The notes under the pieces were generated by a model that worked only from the letters and a program-made list of their open reading frames with translations, ran no database searches and had not been told where the DNA came from. From positions 1-5,848 of the forward strand of contig JAKAPD010000037.1 in the NCBI GenBank assembly GCA_021812025.1: 5,848 nucleotides of DNA. Reading direction: 5' to 3'. This document shows positions 1 to 5,548 of the stretch, piece after piece (position 1 is the stretch's first letter; every line of letters begins with the position of its first letter). This DNA is from Microcaldota archaeon (GTDB lineage Archaea; Micrarchaeota; Micrarchaeia; Micrarchaeales; Micrarchaeaceae). A program made the position numbers and the translations under genes.

Positions 1-851
1 CCCTTCATGCCTGCGACTACGAACTCGTCGCTGTTGAGGAATCCCACGAATACGTTTTGGTTGTTGTTCTTTATCGAGTCCTGCAGCAATTGGGATATGA
101 GCCTGAGTATCACTATGGCGGACTTTTCCCCGAGCCTCCTGGCGTATACTCCTAGATTTTCCACCTTGAGCGTGCCTATCGCGTACTTTTCCCCTTCCTT
201 TATCGAATGCTCTATCTCCCTAGATATCCTTTCCTCGTCCGGCAGGTCTATCAGCGGGTCGAACCTCTTGCCTTTCTTCCTAAGGAACAGGGTCACGAGG
301 TTCCTGAGCTCGTTTGGCTCGAACGGCTTCTTTATATAATAGTCGGCGCCGTACTTTATGCCCTTGAACCTATTGCTTGTCGGGTCCATAGCGCTCACAA
401 GTATCACGATTGTGCCGCTTATCTCCGGGTCGGATTTTATTGTCTGGCATATGTCAAGCCCGTCCTTGTTTGGGAGCATAAGGTCGAGTATCACGAGCTC
501 CGGTCTCTGTTCCCTTATCGCCTTTATGGCTTCCCCGCCGTCGTATATCTGGCTTATCTCGAAGCCTTTCCCTATCGAGAGGGCCATCAGCTTGTTTATG
601 TTCTTGTCGTCCTCTACTATGAGCACCTTCCTGACCTTGTCGGGCTCCAGCACATAATACGTCAATATGCCGCCGTTGACCCTCGACGCTATCGTCTTGT
701 CCCTCTCCAGCGCCGTCAGCGCCCCCTTTAGCTTGTCTTCCGCCACGCCCTGGCTGAACATCATGTCGCTCAGCTCATTGTAGGAAATCTGCTGGCGGTC
801 GTTTATTACGTTGAAAAGATCGCCCCTGAAGCCGTCATTTTTCTCGGCCAT
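1..851 (-). CDS. Response regulator: winged-helix-like domain + receiver + degenerate GGDEF-like domain (C-terminus cut by window edge)
   Basis: Reading the minus strand from the ATG at 851 gives 283 complete residues before the window ends; the gene continues beyond base 1. Residues about 8-68 look like a winged helix: helices around DLFNVIND and YNELSDMM, a helix ending in LTALERD, then a hairpin ending GGILTYYVL. Residues 75-190 are a receiver domain with acidic pair D81-D82, phosphoacceptor D123 in LVILDLMLPNKDG, S153 of the switch site, and K175 followed by P176 (IKKPFEP). Residues about 200-283 resemble the GGDEF fold as found in receiver-GGDEF proteins: a DLP segment, REIEHSIKEG, and FLNSDEF at 271-277. 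The signature is NSDEF instead of GGDEF, and the metal-binding aspartate region reads LKVENLG, so cyclase activity is unlikely. The role is inferred: a phosphorylation-controlled regulator, possibly DNA-binding, probably partnered with the histidine kinase at 2052-4310. The start is chosen for its upstream GGTGA. An in-frame ATG at 869 is the alternative and would add six residues. Confidence 0.88.
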   Translation of the reverse strand, partial: MAEKNDGFRGDLFNVINDRQQISYNELSDMMFSQGVAEDKLKGALTALERDKTIASRVNGGILTYYVLEPDKVRKVLIVEDDKNINKLMALSIGKGFEISQIYDGGEAIKAIREQRPELVILDLMLPNKDGLDICQTIKSDPEISGTIVILVSAMDPTSNRFKGIKYGADYYIKKPFEPNELRNLVTLFLRKKGKRFDPLIDLPDEERISREIEHSIKEGEKYAIGTLKVENLGVYARRLGEKSAIVILRLISQLLQDSIKNNNQNVFVGFLNSDEFVVAGMK

Positions 852-856
852 ACCGG

Positions 857-861
857 TCACC
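857..861 (-). promoter_or_regulatory. Shine-Dalgarno site for the response regulator
   Basis: On the minus strand the motif GGTGA lies 5 bases before the ATG at 849-851. It matches the core of the archaeal ribosome binding site, which pairs with the CACCUCC end of 16S rRNA. It decides the start codon in favour of 851 over the in-frame ATG at 867-869, which lies upstream of it. Confidence 0.6.
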
Positions 862-878
862 AATAGCATATCAACGCA

Positions 879-894
879 AAGGCTAATATGCCTT
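879..894 (-). promoter_or_regulatory. Weak promoter/operator candidate for the response regulator
   Basis: A short inverted repeat AAGGC-N6-GCCTT surrounds an AT-rich core that reads CATATTAG on the minus strand. That core would place a transcription start near 860, just ahead of the start codon. Five-base arms are expected by chance in an intergenic region of this size, and the TATA match is poor. A second AT-rich stretch on the minus strand (GTATTTTAC, about 915-923) is an alternative with a longer leader. Confidence 0.2.
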
Positions 895-961
895 ATCGAT
901 TTGCATGGGTTTTCCTGTAAAATACCAACAGCATAGCTCCCGTTTTCACGGCACGGACTAG

Positions 962-970
962 TATTTATAA
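962..970 (+). promoter_or_regulatory. TATA box of the surface-protein gene
   Basis: TATTTATAA is a strong archaeal TATA-like element. Its centre is about 33 bases before the ATG at 1000. With the usual TATA-to-start distance of about 25 bases, transcription would begin near 990-994, so the mRNA would be leaderless or have a leader under 10 bases. No Shine-Dalgarno motif precedes the ATG, which fits that reading. Confidence 0.65.
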
Positions 971-977
971 GTCTTCC

Positions 978-998
978 TAATCAATAGCTATTTGATTA
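978..998. promoter_or_regulatory. 21-bp inverted repeat, candidate operator
   Basis: Perfect arms TAATCAA (978-984) and TTGATTA (992-998) flank a 7-base spacer, TAGCTAT, that itself contains the palindrome TAGCTA. The repeat begins 7 bases after the TATA box, covers the predicted transcription start, and ends one base before the ATG at 1000. This is where a dimeric repressor would block archaeal RNA polymerase. Which protein binds is not shown; the divergently encoded winged-helix response regulator is the closest candidate. A hairpin role in RNA is less likely, because most of the repeat would lie upstream of the mRNA start. Confidence 0.5.
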
Positions 999-999
999 G

Positions 1000-2046
1000 A
1001 TGGCGCCACCAGTGCAGAGGCCGAGGCCAAAGCCCGGCAGGCAGGCTCTTCCGGGTACGATGACGAAGGCCGTACTTGCAGTAATAGCCGTAGCCATAGT
1101 GGCGTATGTCGTCTATGGGTTTGCGCTAGGACTCAGCGTACCGACCGTGACATCAGCTACTGCTTTCAATGTGACTAACTCGACTACGCTGTTTTACCTA
1201 GGCGGTGGGGAGTACGCCATACACCTAGTTACCGTGACACCCGGCATAGGCGCCATACTGGAGCTTTCGCAGCTTCCCGCGCTCGTGAATCCGGACTATT
1301 TGGTGACCGTTACGCTCAACAACGAGACAAAGGTAAATGCGGGCACAACGTCTGCGAACCTTGAGATATCGGCGAAGGCGCTCACCGGAAAGAGCGCCCT
1401 TGTGAGCATAGCTCCGATAGACCCGACGCTCGGCATAGCACCAGACTCTGATAGGATACAGGTCGTCCAGACCGTTCTAATTCCATTGAACCAGAGCGTT
1501 AGCCCGGTAGCAAGTACGAGCAGCTCTACAACAACCGCATCTTCAACAGGCTCGACAACCGGATCCACCACAATTGCGGCTACCACCACTGCTGGCGGAA
1601 GCTACCCGGCGCAGGTCCTTACGGAACTGCAGCCGAGCATATATTACATAGCGCTCGCGAACATGAGCAAGATGTTCAACAACTCCGCAGGGTGCACGCC
1701 CACGCTCTACAACACGACGTACCAGAACAAGTACGCGAAGGCACCGTCCGGCTATAACAGCTACCGGAACATAAGCGCCATAACGCCGACGTCCATGACC
1801 TTGAGCATAACCAGCGTCACCTCTTCGCTCTATAAATCAGAATGGGTTGCAACCGCAAAGTCATCGCTTACGAACGGCGTCGCCGCTTCGGTCAACGTCA
1901 GCATATCTGGCACCGGAGGCATAAGCGGATTCACCACATTGGGCTTCTTCGCCGGCCAGAACATATCCGTAATAGGACAGGAGTACAACGTCGCCAAGGG
2001 ATTCAACAACGCGTGCGGCATACTGATGGTGAGCGCTGGGCCGTGA
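1000..2046 (+). CDS. Membrane-anchored, Ser/Thr-rich putative surface protein of unknown function
   Basis: This 348-residue protein belongs to no family I recognise. Residues 1-22 form a Pro/Arg/Lys-rich cytoplasmic tail, and about 23-45 form one hydrophobic helix (AVLAVIAVAIVAYVVYGFAL). The rest is predicted to be outside the cell. The outer part has two segments: about 46-168, probably beta-rich, and about 200-348. They are joined by a Ser/Thr linker at about 171-200 that includes two GSTT units. There are ten N-X-S/T sequons (N57, N60, N108, N164, N221, N227, N238, N257, N299, N321), as in heavily glycosylated archaeal surface proteins. Only two cysteines are present, C232 and C339, both in the distal domain, so one disulfide is possible. 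There is no prepilin-type cleavage motif. The gene has its own TATA box and operator-like repeat. It runs convergent with the histidine kinase, with 5 bases between the stop codons. An S-layer-associated, pilus-like or sensory accessory role is possible but unproven. Confidence 0.85.
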   Translation: MAPPVQRPRPKPGRQALPGTMTKAVLAVIAVAIVAYVVYGFALGLSVPTVTSATAFNVTNSTTLFYLGGGEYAIHLVTVTPGIGAILELSQLPALVNPDYLVTVTLNNETKVNAGTTSANLEISAKALTGKSALVSIAPIDPTLGIAPDSDRIQVVQTVLIPLNQSVSPVASTSSSTTTASSTGSTTGSTTIAATTTAGGSYPAQVLTELQPSIYYIALANMSKMFNNSAGCTPTLYNTTYQNKYAKAPSGYNSYRNISAITPTSMTLSITSVTSSLYKSEWVATAKSSLTNGVAASVNVSISGTGGISGFTTLGFFAGQNISVIGQEYNVAKGFNNACGILMVSAGP

Positions 2047-2051
2047 TGCGG

Positions 2052-4310
2052 CTACTGCACGGCTTGACCCTGCAGCGCCATTTCCTTCTTCTTTGGCTTC
2101 TGCGATATGGGCAGCGTGAACCAGAATGTGCTGCCCTTCCCGAGCTCTGACTCGAACGATATCTTACCGCCGTGCAGCTTCACCAGGTCTCTTGTTATCG
2201 ACAATCCGAGACCCGTGCCCGCGCCGGGCTGCTGGACGAGCGCCTTCTTTGTAGCCTCGTAGAACTTCCTCCTGAAGAGCTTCTTCTTGTCGTCTTCCGC
2301 TATGCCTATGCCCGTATCGGTTATCGCGCAGATGATGCTCCTCTTGTTCTTCCTCGACACGTGCACTTTTATGCTGCCCTTCTCGGTGAACTTTATCGAG
2401 TTGCCTATCAGGTTCACGAATATCTGTATCAGCCTGTTCGGATCAGCGCTTATCTTCGGGACATCGAAATCGACTTTCCACTCGAATTCTAGCCCCTTGT
2501 TCTTCGCGGCCTCTTCGAGCGACCTGACGCTCGGGTTGTCGTTCATGTCCCTGAGATCTACATCCTTGAGCTCTAACTTCACCTTCTCGGCCTCGAGCTT
2601 TGCGGCGTCGAGCACCTGCTGTATTATCAGCATAAGTCTATCGGCCTCGTCGATGGTGGTCTTTATGTACTGCTTCTGATCGTCGTTGAGCTGGCCGAAT
2701 TCCCCGTCGTACAGGAGCTTGGAGAAGCCCTTTATGCTCGTAAGCGGGGTCTTGAGCTCGTGCGATATGTTGTAGATGAACTGTGATTTCAGCTCCCCTT
2801 CCATCCTGTACCTTTTCAATTGGCTCTCCTGGTTCTTGATTGCGGCTTCCTGGTCGTTCAGCCTGCGCTTAGTCCCCAGCTCCTTTATCACTATTATGTA
2901 CTTGGATTCGCCGACGGACGGATCCTTGGTAAGCATGCGTATCGAGTGCGTGGCCGGTACTATCGACTGGTCTTTCTTGATGAGGTTTATGAACGAGTTG
3001 TCGACCTTGCCCACGTTCTTCGCGTAGTTCAGATCCCTGTCCAATATGCCCTGCTCGTGATAAAGGCCCTTCAGCTCCTTGCCTATCAGTTCGCTCTTTG
3101 TGTGGCCGAGCACCGCCTCTGTGGGCATGTTGCAATCCTTTATGTAGCCGAACCCATCCGTTATTATCATGATGTCGGAACTGTTGTCCATGAAGTCCTT
3201 CAGGTCGTTTTTTGTTTCCTCTATGTATCTCTCGAGATTCGCGTCGACGACCACAAACAGGTAGCCGTTCAGGAACCTCTTTGCGGTGTAGTGCATCTGG
3301 CGCTGGCCTGCGTCCCCCGCTATGCCAATGCTCCCGGATAAACGCTCCTGGCCCTTCGTCGCCGCCTCATCGAACTTCTCCCTGAATGCGTTCTGCTCGT
3401 TCTTTGCCATAAGGTCCACGAGGTTCGCGCCGGACATTATGCTTTTCGGATAGCCGAACAGCTGTTTCGCATTCTCGGTGATGCTCCTTACTACAAAATT
3501 CGTGTCCGTGAACAGTACGCACACGTCCCTGTTGTCGCTTAGCATCTCGGTGATCGTCGCATATGTGTAAGCCTCTGTCGCATCGCTGGCCGATATGTGC
3601 ACTAGGCTGTCGCTTATCTTGCTTGCGGCAACAGTGTACACCCTTCCCGGGTTCGCCTGCGAGGAAACCACACCGGCATATATCATGGAGTTGAGCGAGA
3701 AAAGCCTCTTCTGGTCCACGCTGAGCACCTCTGATATCTTCCTTTGCGCCGAGATGTTGAATTCTTTCAGCGCGACTTTGTTGGATTTTATTATGGTCCC
3801 GTCCTCGGCCACGAGAAACTGGGATGCCCCGCTGCTGAAAGCAGCATCGAAATACTTCGCTAGCTTGATATTCTTGCCCGCCTCCGACTTGTACATTGCG
3901 GCGAATCCTATGAACGATGCGCCGAACGCTATGCTGTTGACGAGCATGTCGCTGAACTTATTCTCCGAACTGGAAAGCATCTCTACTATCGATACCACTT
4001 TCCCGTTAGCCAGTAACGGCAAGAAGGCACAGCTCTTGTAGCCCTTGTTCCTGTAGCTTATGAGCTCCGGGAAGGCTGAATACTCGCTGAGCTGGTTGTC
4101 TATGTAGGTCTTCTTCGTGTTCTTGATGTAGCCCTCTATGGCGCTTTCCGATTCCTTTTCGCGCAAGTCGTTGAAGTTGACGGTTTCCAATCCGAAGAGC
4201 TTTACGACGATGTCGCTGAAGTTCCTTTTCATGTCCTCTTCGCTGACGGAGCTGCTTGCAATAGGTATTATGTCCGTAAGAAGCCTGTTTACAGTTATCT
4301 CCTCGATCAT
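2052..4310 (-). CDS. Soluble GAF/PAS sensor histidine kinase
   Basis: This 752-residue protein is a complete two-component kinase. Residues 1-142 resemble a GAF domain (AFLPLLANGKVVSIVEML near 95-112). Three PAS-like segments follow at about 150-245, 252-360 and 368-478; the third is the clearest (IITDGFGYIKDCN). A charged linker helix (about 480-508) leads to the DHp domain with phosphoacceptor H517 in SHELKTPLTSIKG. The ATPase domain has the N box NLIGNSIKFT (N633, N637), G1 box DTGIGI (665-670), an F-box-like LFRRKFYEA, and G2 box GAGTGLGLSI (696-705). All catalytic elements are present, so it should be active. There is no transmembrane helix, so it probably senses a cytoplasmic signal or a bound ligand or cofactor. 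The ATG at 4310 is the only in-frame ATG before the upstream stop at 4359-4361. A receiver-containing partner lies about 1.2 kb downstream on the same strand, beyond an opposite-strand gene. Confidence 0.95.
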   Translation of the reverse strand: MIEEITVNRLLTDIIPIASSSVSEEDMKRNFSDIVVKLFGLETVNFNDLREKESESAIEGYIKNTKKTYIDNQLSEYSAFPELISYRNKGYKSCAFLPLLANGKVVSIVEMLSSSENKFSDMLVNSIAFGASFIGFAAMYKSEAGKNIKLAKYFDAAFSSGASQFLVAEDGTIIKSNKVALKEFNISAQRKISEVLSVDQKRLFSLNSMIYAGVVSSQANPGRVYTVAASKISDSLVHISASDATEAYTYATITEMLSDNRDVCVLFTDTNFVVRSITENAKQLFGYPKSIMSGANLVDLMAKNEQNAFREKFDEAATKGQERLSGSIGIAGDAGQRQMHYTAKRFLNGYLFVVVDANLERYIEETKNDLKDFMDNSSDIMIITDGFGYIKDCNMPTEAVLGHTKSELIGKELKGLYHEQGILDRDLNYAKNVGKVDNSFINLIKKDQSIVPATHSIRMLTKDPSVGESKYIIVIKELGTKRRLNDQEAAIKNQESQLKRYRMEGELKSQFIYNISHELKTPLTSIKGFSKLLYDGEFGQLNDDQKQYIKTTIDEADRLMLIIQQVLDAAKLEAEKVKLELKDVDLRDMNDNPSVRSLEEAAKNKGLEFEWKVDFDVPKISADPNRLIQIFVNLIGNSIKFTEKGSIKVHVSRKNKRSIICAITDTGIGIAEDDKKKLFRRKFYEATKKALVQQPGAGTGLGLSITRDLVKLHGGKISFESELGKGSTFWFTLPISQKPKKKEMALQGQAVQ

Positions 4311-4360
4311 TTCATCATCGCAAGCGCATGAAATCCGGCCGGGCTGGTGCCTTGTTAGTC

Positions 4361-4369
4361 AAGTATAGA
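4361..4369 (-). promoter_or_regulatory. Alternative TATA-like element for the histidine kinase
   Basis: On the minus strand this reads TCTATACTT. It would put the transcription start near 4338-4340, giving a leader of about 30 bases before the ATG at 4310. It competes with the shared element at 4384-4391. No strong Shine-Dalgarno motif precedes the start; only GATGATGA is seen. Confidence 0.25.
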
Positions 4370-4383
4370 ATTAGTAGAAAACC

Positions 4384-4391
4384 TATTTAAA
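4384..4391. promoter_or_regulatory. TATA box between the divergent kinase and HEPN-like genes
   Basis: TATTTAAA lies about 24 bases before the ATG at 4412, the right distance for a leaderless transcript of the HEPN-like gene. The element is close to symmetrical (core TTTAAA), so it could also direct minus-strand transcription of the kinase, starting near 4361 with a leader of about 50 bases. The plus-strand use is the better supported. Confidence 0.5.
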
Positions 4392-4411
4392 GCATCATTA
4401 ACATTTTATGA

Positions 4412-4834
4412 ATGGGAAGTGGTATGGGAGTGAGAAAGGGGGTGGACCTCCTTAGGAAAGCGGTGAAGGACTTCGAACTTGCAAAGAAGTACAGGGACGC
4501 GAAAGAGTACGTCACTGCTTCGATGCTGTACAGGAATGCCACGGAAAAAGTCCTCAAGTCTCTCGTGATGCAGAAAAGCAAGAGAGAGCCTCCCAAGAAC
4601 GCATCTATAGAGTACCTTGCGTCAAAGGCGAACATACCGGAAAGCATATACGGCGACCTGGTGGAAATGCCCGACGAGCGCAGTGAGCTCATGGAAGAGG
4701 AGAGCCTTCTGGAGATGGAGTTCGAGGAGAAGAAAGAGGAGAGTGTAGAAGCCATAGAGTATCACAATGCCATAAGCAAGCACGACGTTGTGAAGAGGCT
4801 GATAGACTACGCAAAGGCAAGTGCAAATGTATAA
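4412..4834 (+). CDS. Small helical HEPN-like protein
   Basis: The 140-residue protein is predicted to be nearly all helical. Residues about 12-58 follow the HEPN pattern: a charged helix (LLRKAVKDFELAKKY), then YVTASMLYRNATEKVLKSLV, resembling the YxxAxxxxxxAaEkalKal pattern of that fold. A Pro/Lys linker and a helix (SIEYLASKANIPESIY) follow, then an acidic stretch at about 86-113, and a last helix near YHNAISKHDVVKRLIDYAK. The RX4-6H motif of HEPN RNases is absent, and the position where many relatives have His after the linker reads PKNAS. It is therefore probably a non-catalytic HEPN-type binding module. No nucleotidyltransferase (MNT) partner gene is adjacent. The ATG at 4412 is chosen because the TATA box places transcription there; an in-frame ATG at 4424 is possible. 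The family call is by pattern only. Confidence 0.7.
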   Translation: MGSGMGVRKGVDLLRKAVKDFELAKKYRDAKEYVTASMLYRNATEKVLKSLVMQKSKREPPKNASIEYLASKANIPESIYGDLVEMPDERSELMEEESLLEMEFEEKKEESVEAIEYHNAISKHDVVKRLIDYAKASANV

Positions 4835-4837
4835 AAG
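4830..4837 (+). promoter_or_regulatory. TATA box of flpA
   Basis: TATAAAAG overlaps the TAA stop (4832-4834) of the preceding gene. It predicts transcription from about 4857-4860 and a leader of about 28-31 bases before the flpA ATG at 4888. This suggests that flpA can be transcribed independently of the HEPN-like gene. Confidence 0.55.
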
Positions 4838-4846
4838 TTCGAATGA

Positions 4847-4861
4847 GCCTAAACGATAGGC
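4847..4861 (+). repeat. Short inverted repeat in the flpA leader/promoter
   Basis: GCCTA (4847-4851) and TAGGC (4857-4861) could form a 5-bp stem with a 5-base loop. A further GCCTA copy at 4864-4868 could compete for pairing. A T-rich but interrupted stretch follows (4871-4886). It covers the predicted flpA transcription start. It is too short to call an operator or terminator with any certainty. Confidence 0.2.
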
Positions 4862-4887
4862 AAGCCTAGCTTATTTTATTGATTTTC

Positions 4888-5544
4888 ATGGTCAAGGAGC
4901 TTTTCAAGGGCATCTATTCGATAGACAACAGGATATGCACGAGGAACCTGGTCAACGGCAACAAGGTCTACAACGAGATGCTCATAACAATAGACGGAAT
5001 AGAGTACAGGTCGTGGAACCCTTACAGGAGCAAGCTCTCAGCGGCCGTGATAAACGGCCTCAAGCATTTCGGGATAAAAGAGGGCGATGACGTCCTGTAC
5101 CTTGGCGCGTCGACAGGCACGACCGCAAGCCATGTCAGCGACGTTGTTGGGGAGAACGGCCATGTTTACTGCGTAGAATTCTCCGAGCGCAGCATGCAGA
5201 ACCTTTTAGAGGTCTGTGAAAAGCGCAAGAACATGCTGCCGGTGCTGGCCGATGCCAGGGAGCCTGAAAAATATCTGGGCATGGTGGGCAAGGTCGATGC
5301 GCTGTACCAGGACGTATCGGCCAGGGAGCAGGCTGACATTTTCATTGCGAACAGCGCAGCGTTGAAGAAGGGCGGCTACGCCTATTTTGTGATAAAGTCG
5401 CAGAGCATAGATATATCAAAAGCGCCAAATGAGGTGTACAAAGAGGTCCTAGGCAAGCTGAAAGACGGATTTGAGGTGCTCGAACAGATGAGCCTCGAGC
5501 CGTTTGACAGTGCGCACCTTTTTGTCGTGCTCAGGAAGAAGTGA
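4888..5544 (+). CDS. flpA: Fibrillarin-like rRNA/tRNA 2'-O-methyltransferase
   Basis: FlpA is the S-adenosylmethionine-dependent methyltransferase of archaeal box C/D RNPs. Working with Nop5 and L7Ae, it methylates ribose 2'-OH groups on rRNA and tRNA at sites chosen by guide RNAs. The 218-residue protein has the family's usual length. Its N-terminal part includes the signature RSWNPYRSKLSAA (41-53). The Rossmann domain has the SAM-binding motif YLGASTGTTASHVSD (71-85), acidic E97 in VYCVEFS, D122 in LADAR, D142 in YQDVS, and K170 in YFVIKSQSID. K49, D142, K170 and H210 fit the K-D-K-H catalytic set described for this family. The ATG at 4888 is chosen because MVKELFKGIY matches the family's N-terminus; an in-frame TTG at 4879 would add three residues. 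No Shine-Dalgarno motif is evident. The next gene starts 4 bases after the stop. The usual neighbour nop5 is not adjacent. Confidence 0.97.
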   Translation: MVKELFKGIYSIDNRICTRNLVNGNKVYNEMLITIDGIEYRSWNPYRSKLSAAVINGLKHFGIKEGDDVLYLGASTGTTASHVSDVVGENGHVYCVEFSERSMQNLLEVCEKRKNMLPVLADAREPEKYLGMVGKVDALYQDVSAREQADIFIANSAALKKGGYAYFVIKSQSIDISKAPNEVYKEVLGKLKDGFEVLEQMSLEPFDSAHLFVVLRKK

Positions 5545-5545
5545 T
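5538..5545 (+). promoter_or_regulatory. Shine-Dalgarno site for the pyrophosphohydrolase, overlapping the flpA stop
   Basis: GAAGTGAT matches 7 of 8 bases of GAGGTGAT, the complement of the 16S rRNA end. It overlaps the flpA stop codon (5542-5544) and ends 3 bases before the ATG at 5549. This suggests translational coupling of the two genes. Confidence 0.5.
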
Positions 5546-5548
5546 GTC

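Noticed and set aside
1..250. Active diguanylate cyclase making c-di-GMP
   Set aside because: The signature reads NSDEF instead of GG(D/E)EF, and the usual metal-binding Asp region is LKVENLG, so catalysis is not expected.
207..731. Open frame of 174 codons on the plus strand
   Set aside because: It lies opposite the response regulator, whose minus-strand translation has clear receiver motifs. The plus-strand product shows no recognisable domain and is explained by the codon bias of the real gene.
1000..1140. Type IV pilin or archaellin signal peptide
   Set aside because: The N-terminus has a basic stretch and hydrophobic helix, but the K/R-G/A cleavage motif directly before the hydrophobic segment is not present.
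4387..4755. Open frame of 122 codons on the minus strand
   Set aside because: It is antisense to the HEPN-like gene; the product is a low-complexity Ser/Phe/Leu sequence typical of a shadow of a Glu/Lys-rich gene, and its 3' end would run over the promoter region.
4412..4834. HEPN-MNT toxin-antitoxin module
   Set aside because: No RX4-6H motif and no adjacent nucleotidyltransferase gene on either side.
4847..4886. Intrinsic terminator after the HEPN-like gene (short stem followed by T-rich sequence)
   Set aside because: The stem is only 5 bp and the T-rich stretch is interrupted by A and G. It also lies at the predicted flpA transcription start, so leader or chance is a better reading.
4879..4887. 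TTG start for flpA giving MIF before MVKEL
   Set aside because: The ATG at 4888 gives the family-typical N-terminus, and nothing upstream supports translation from TTG.
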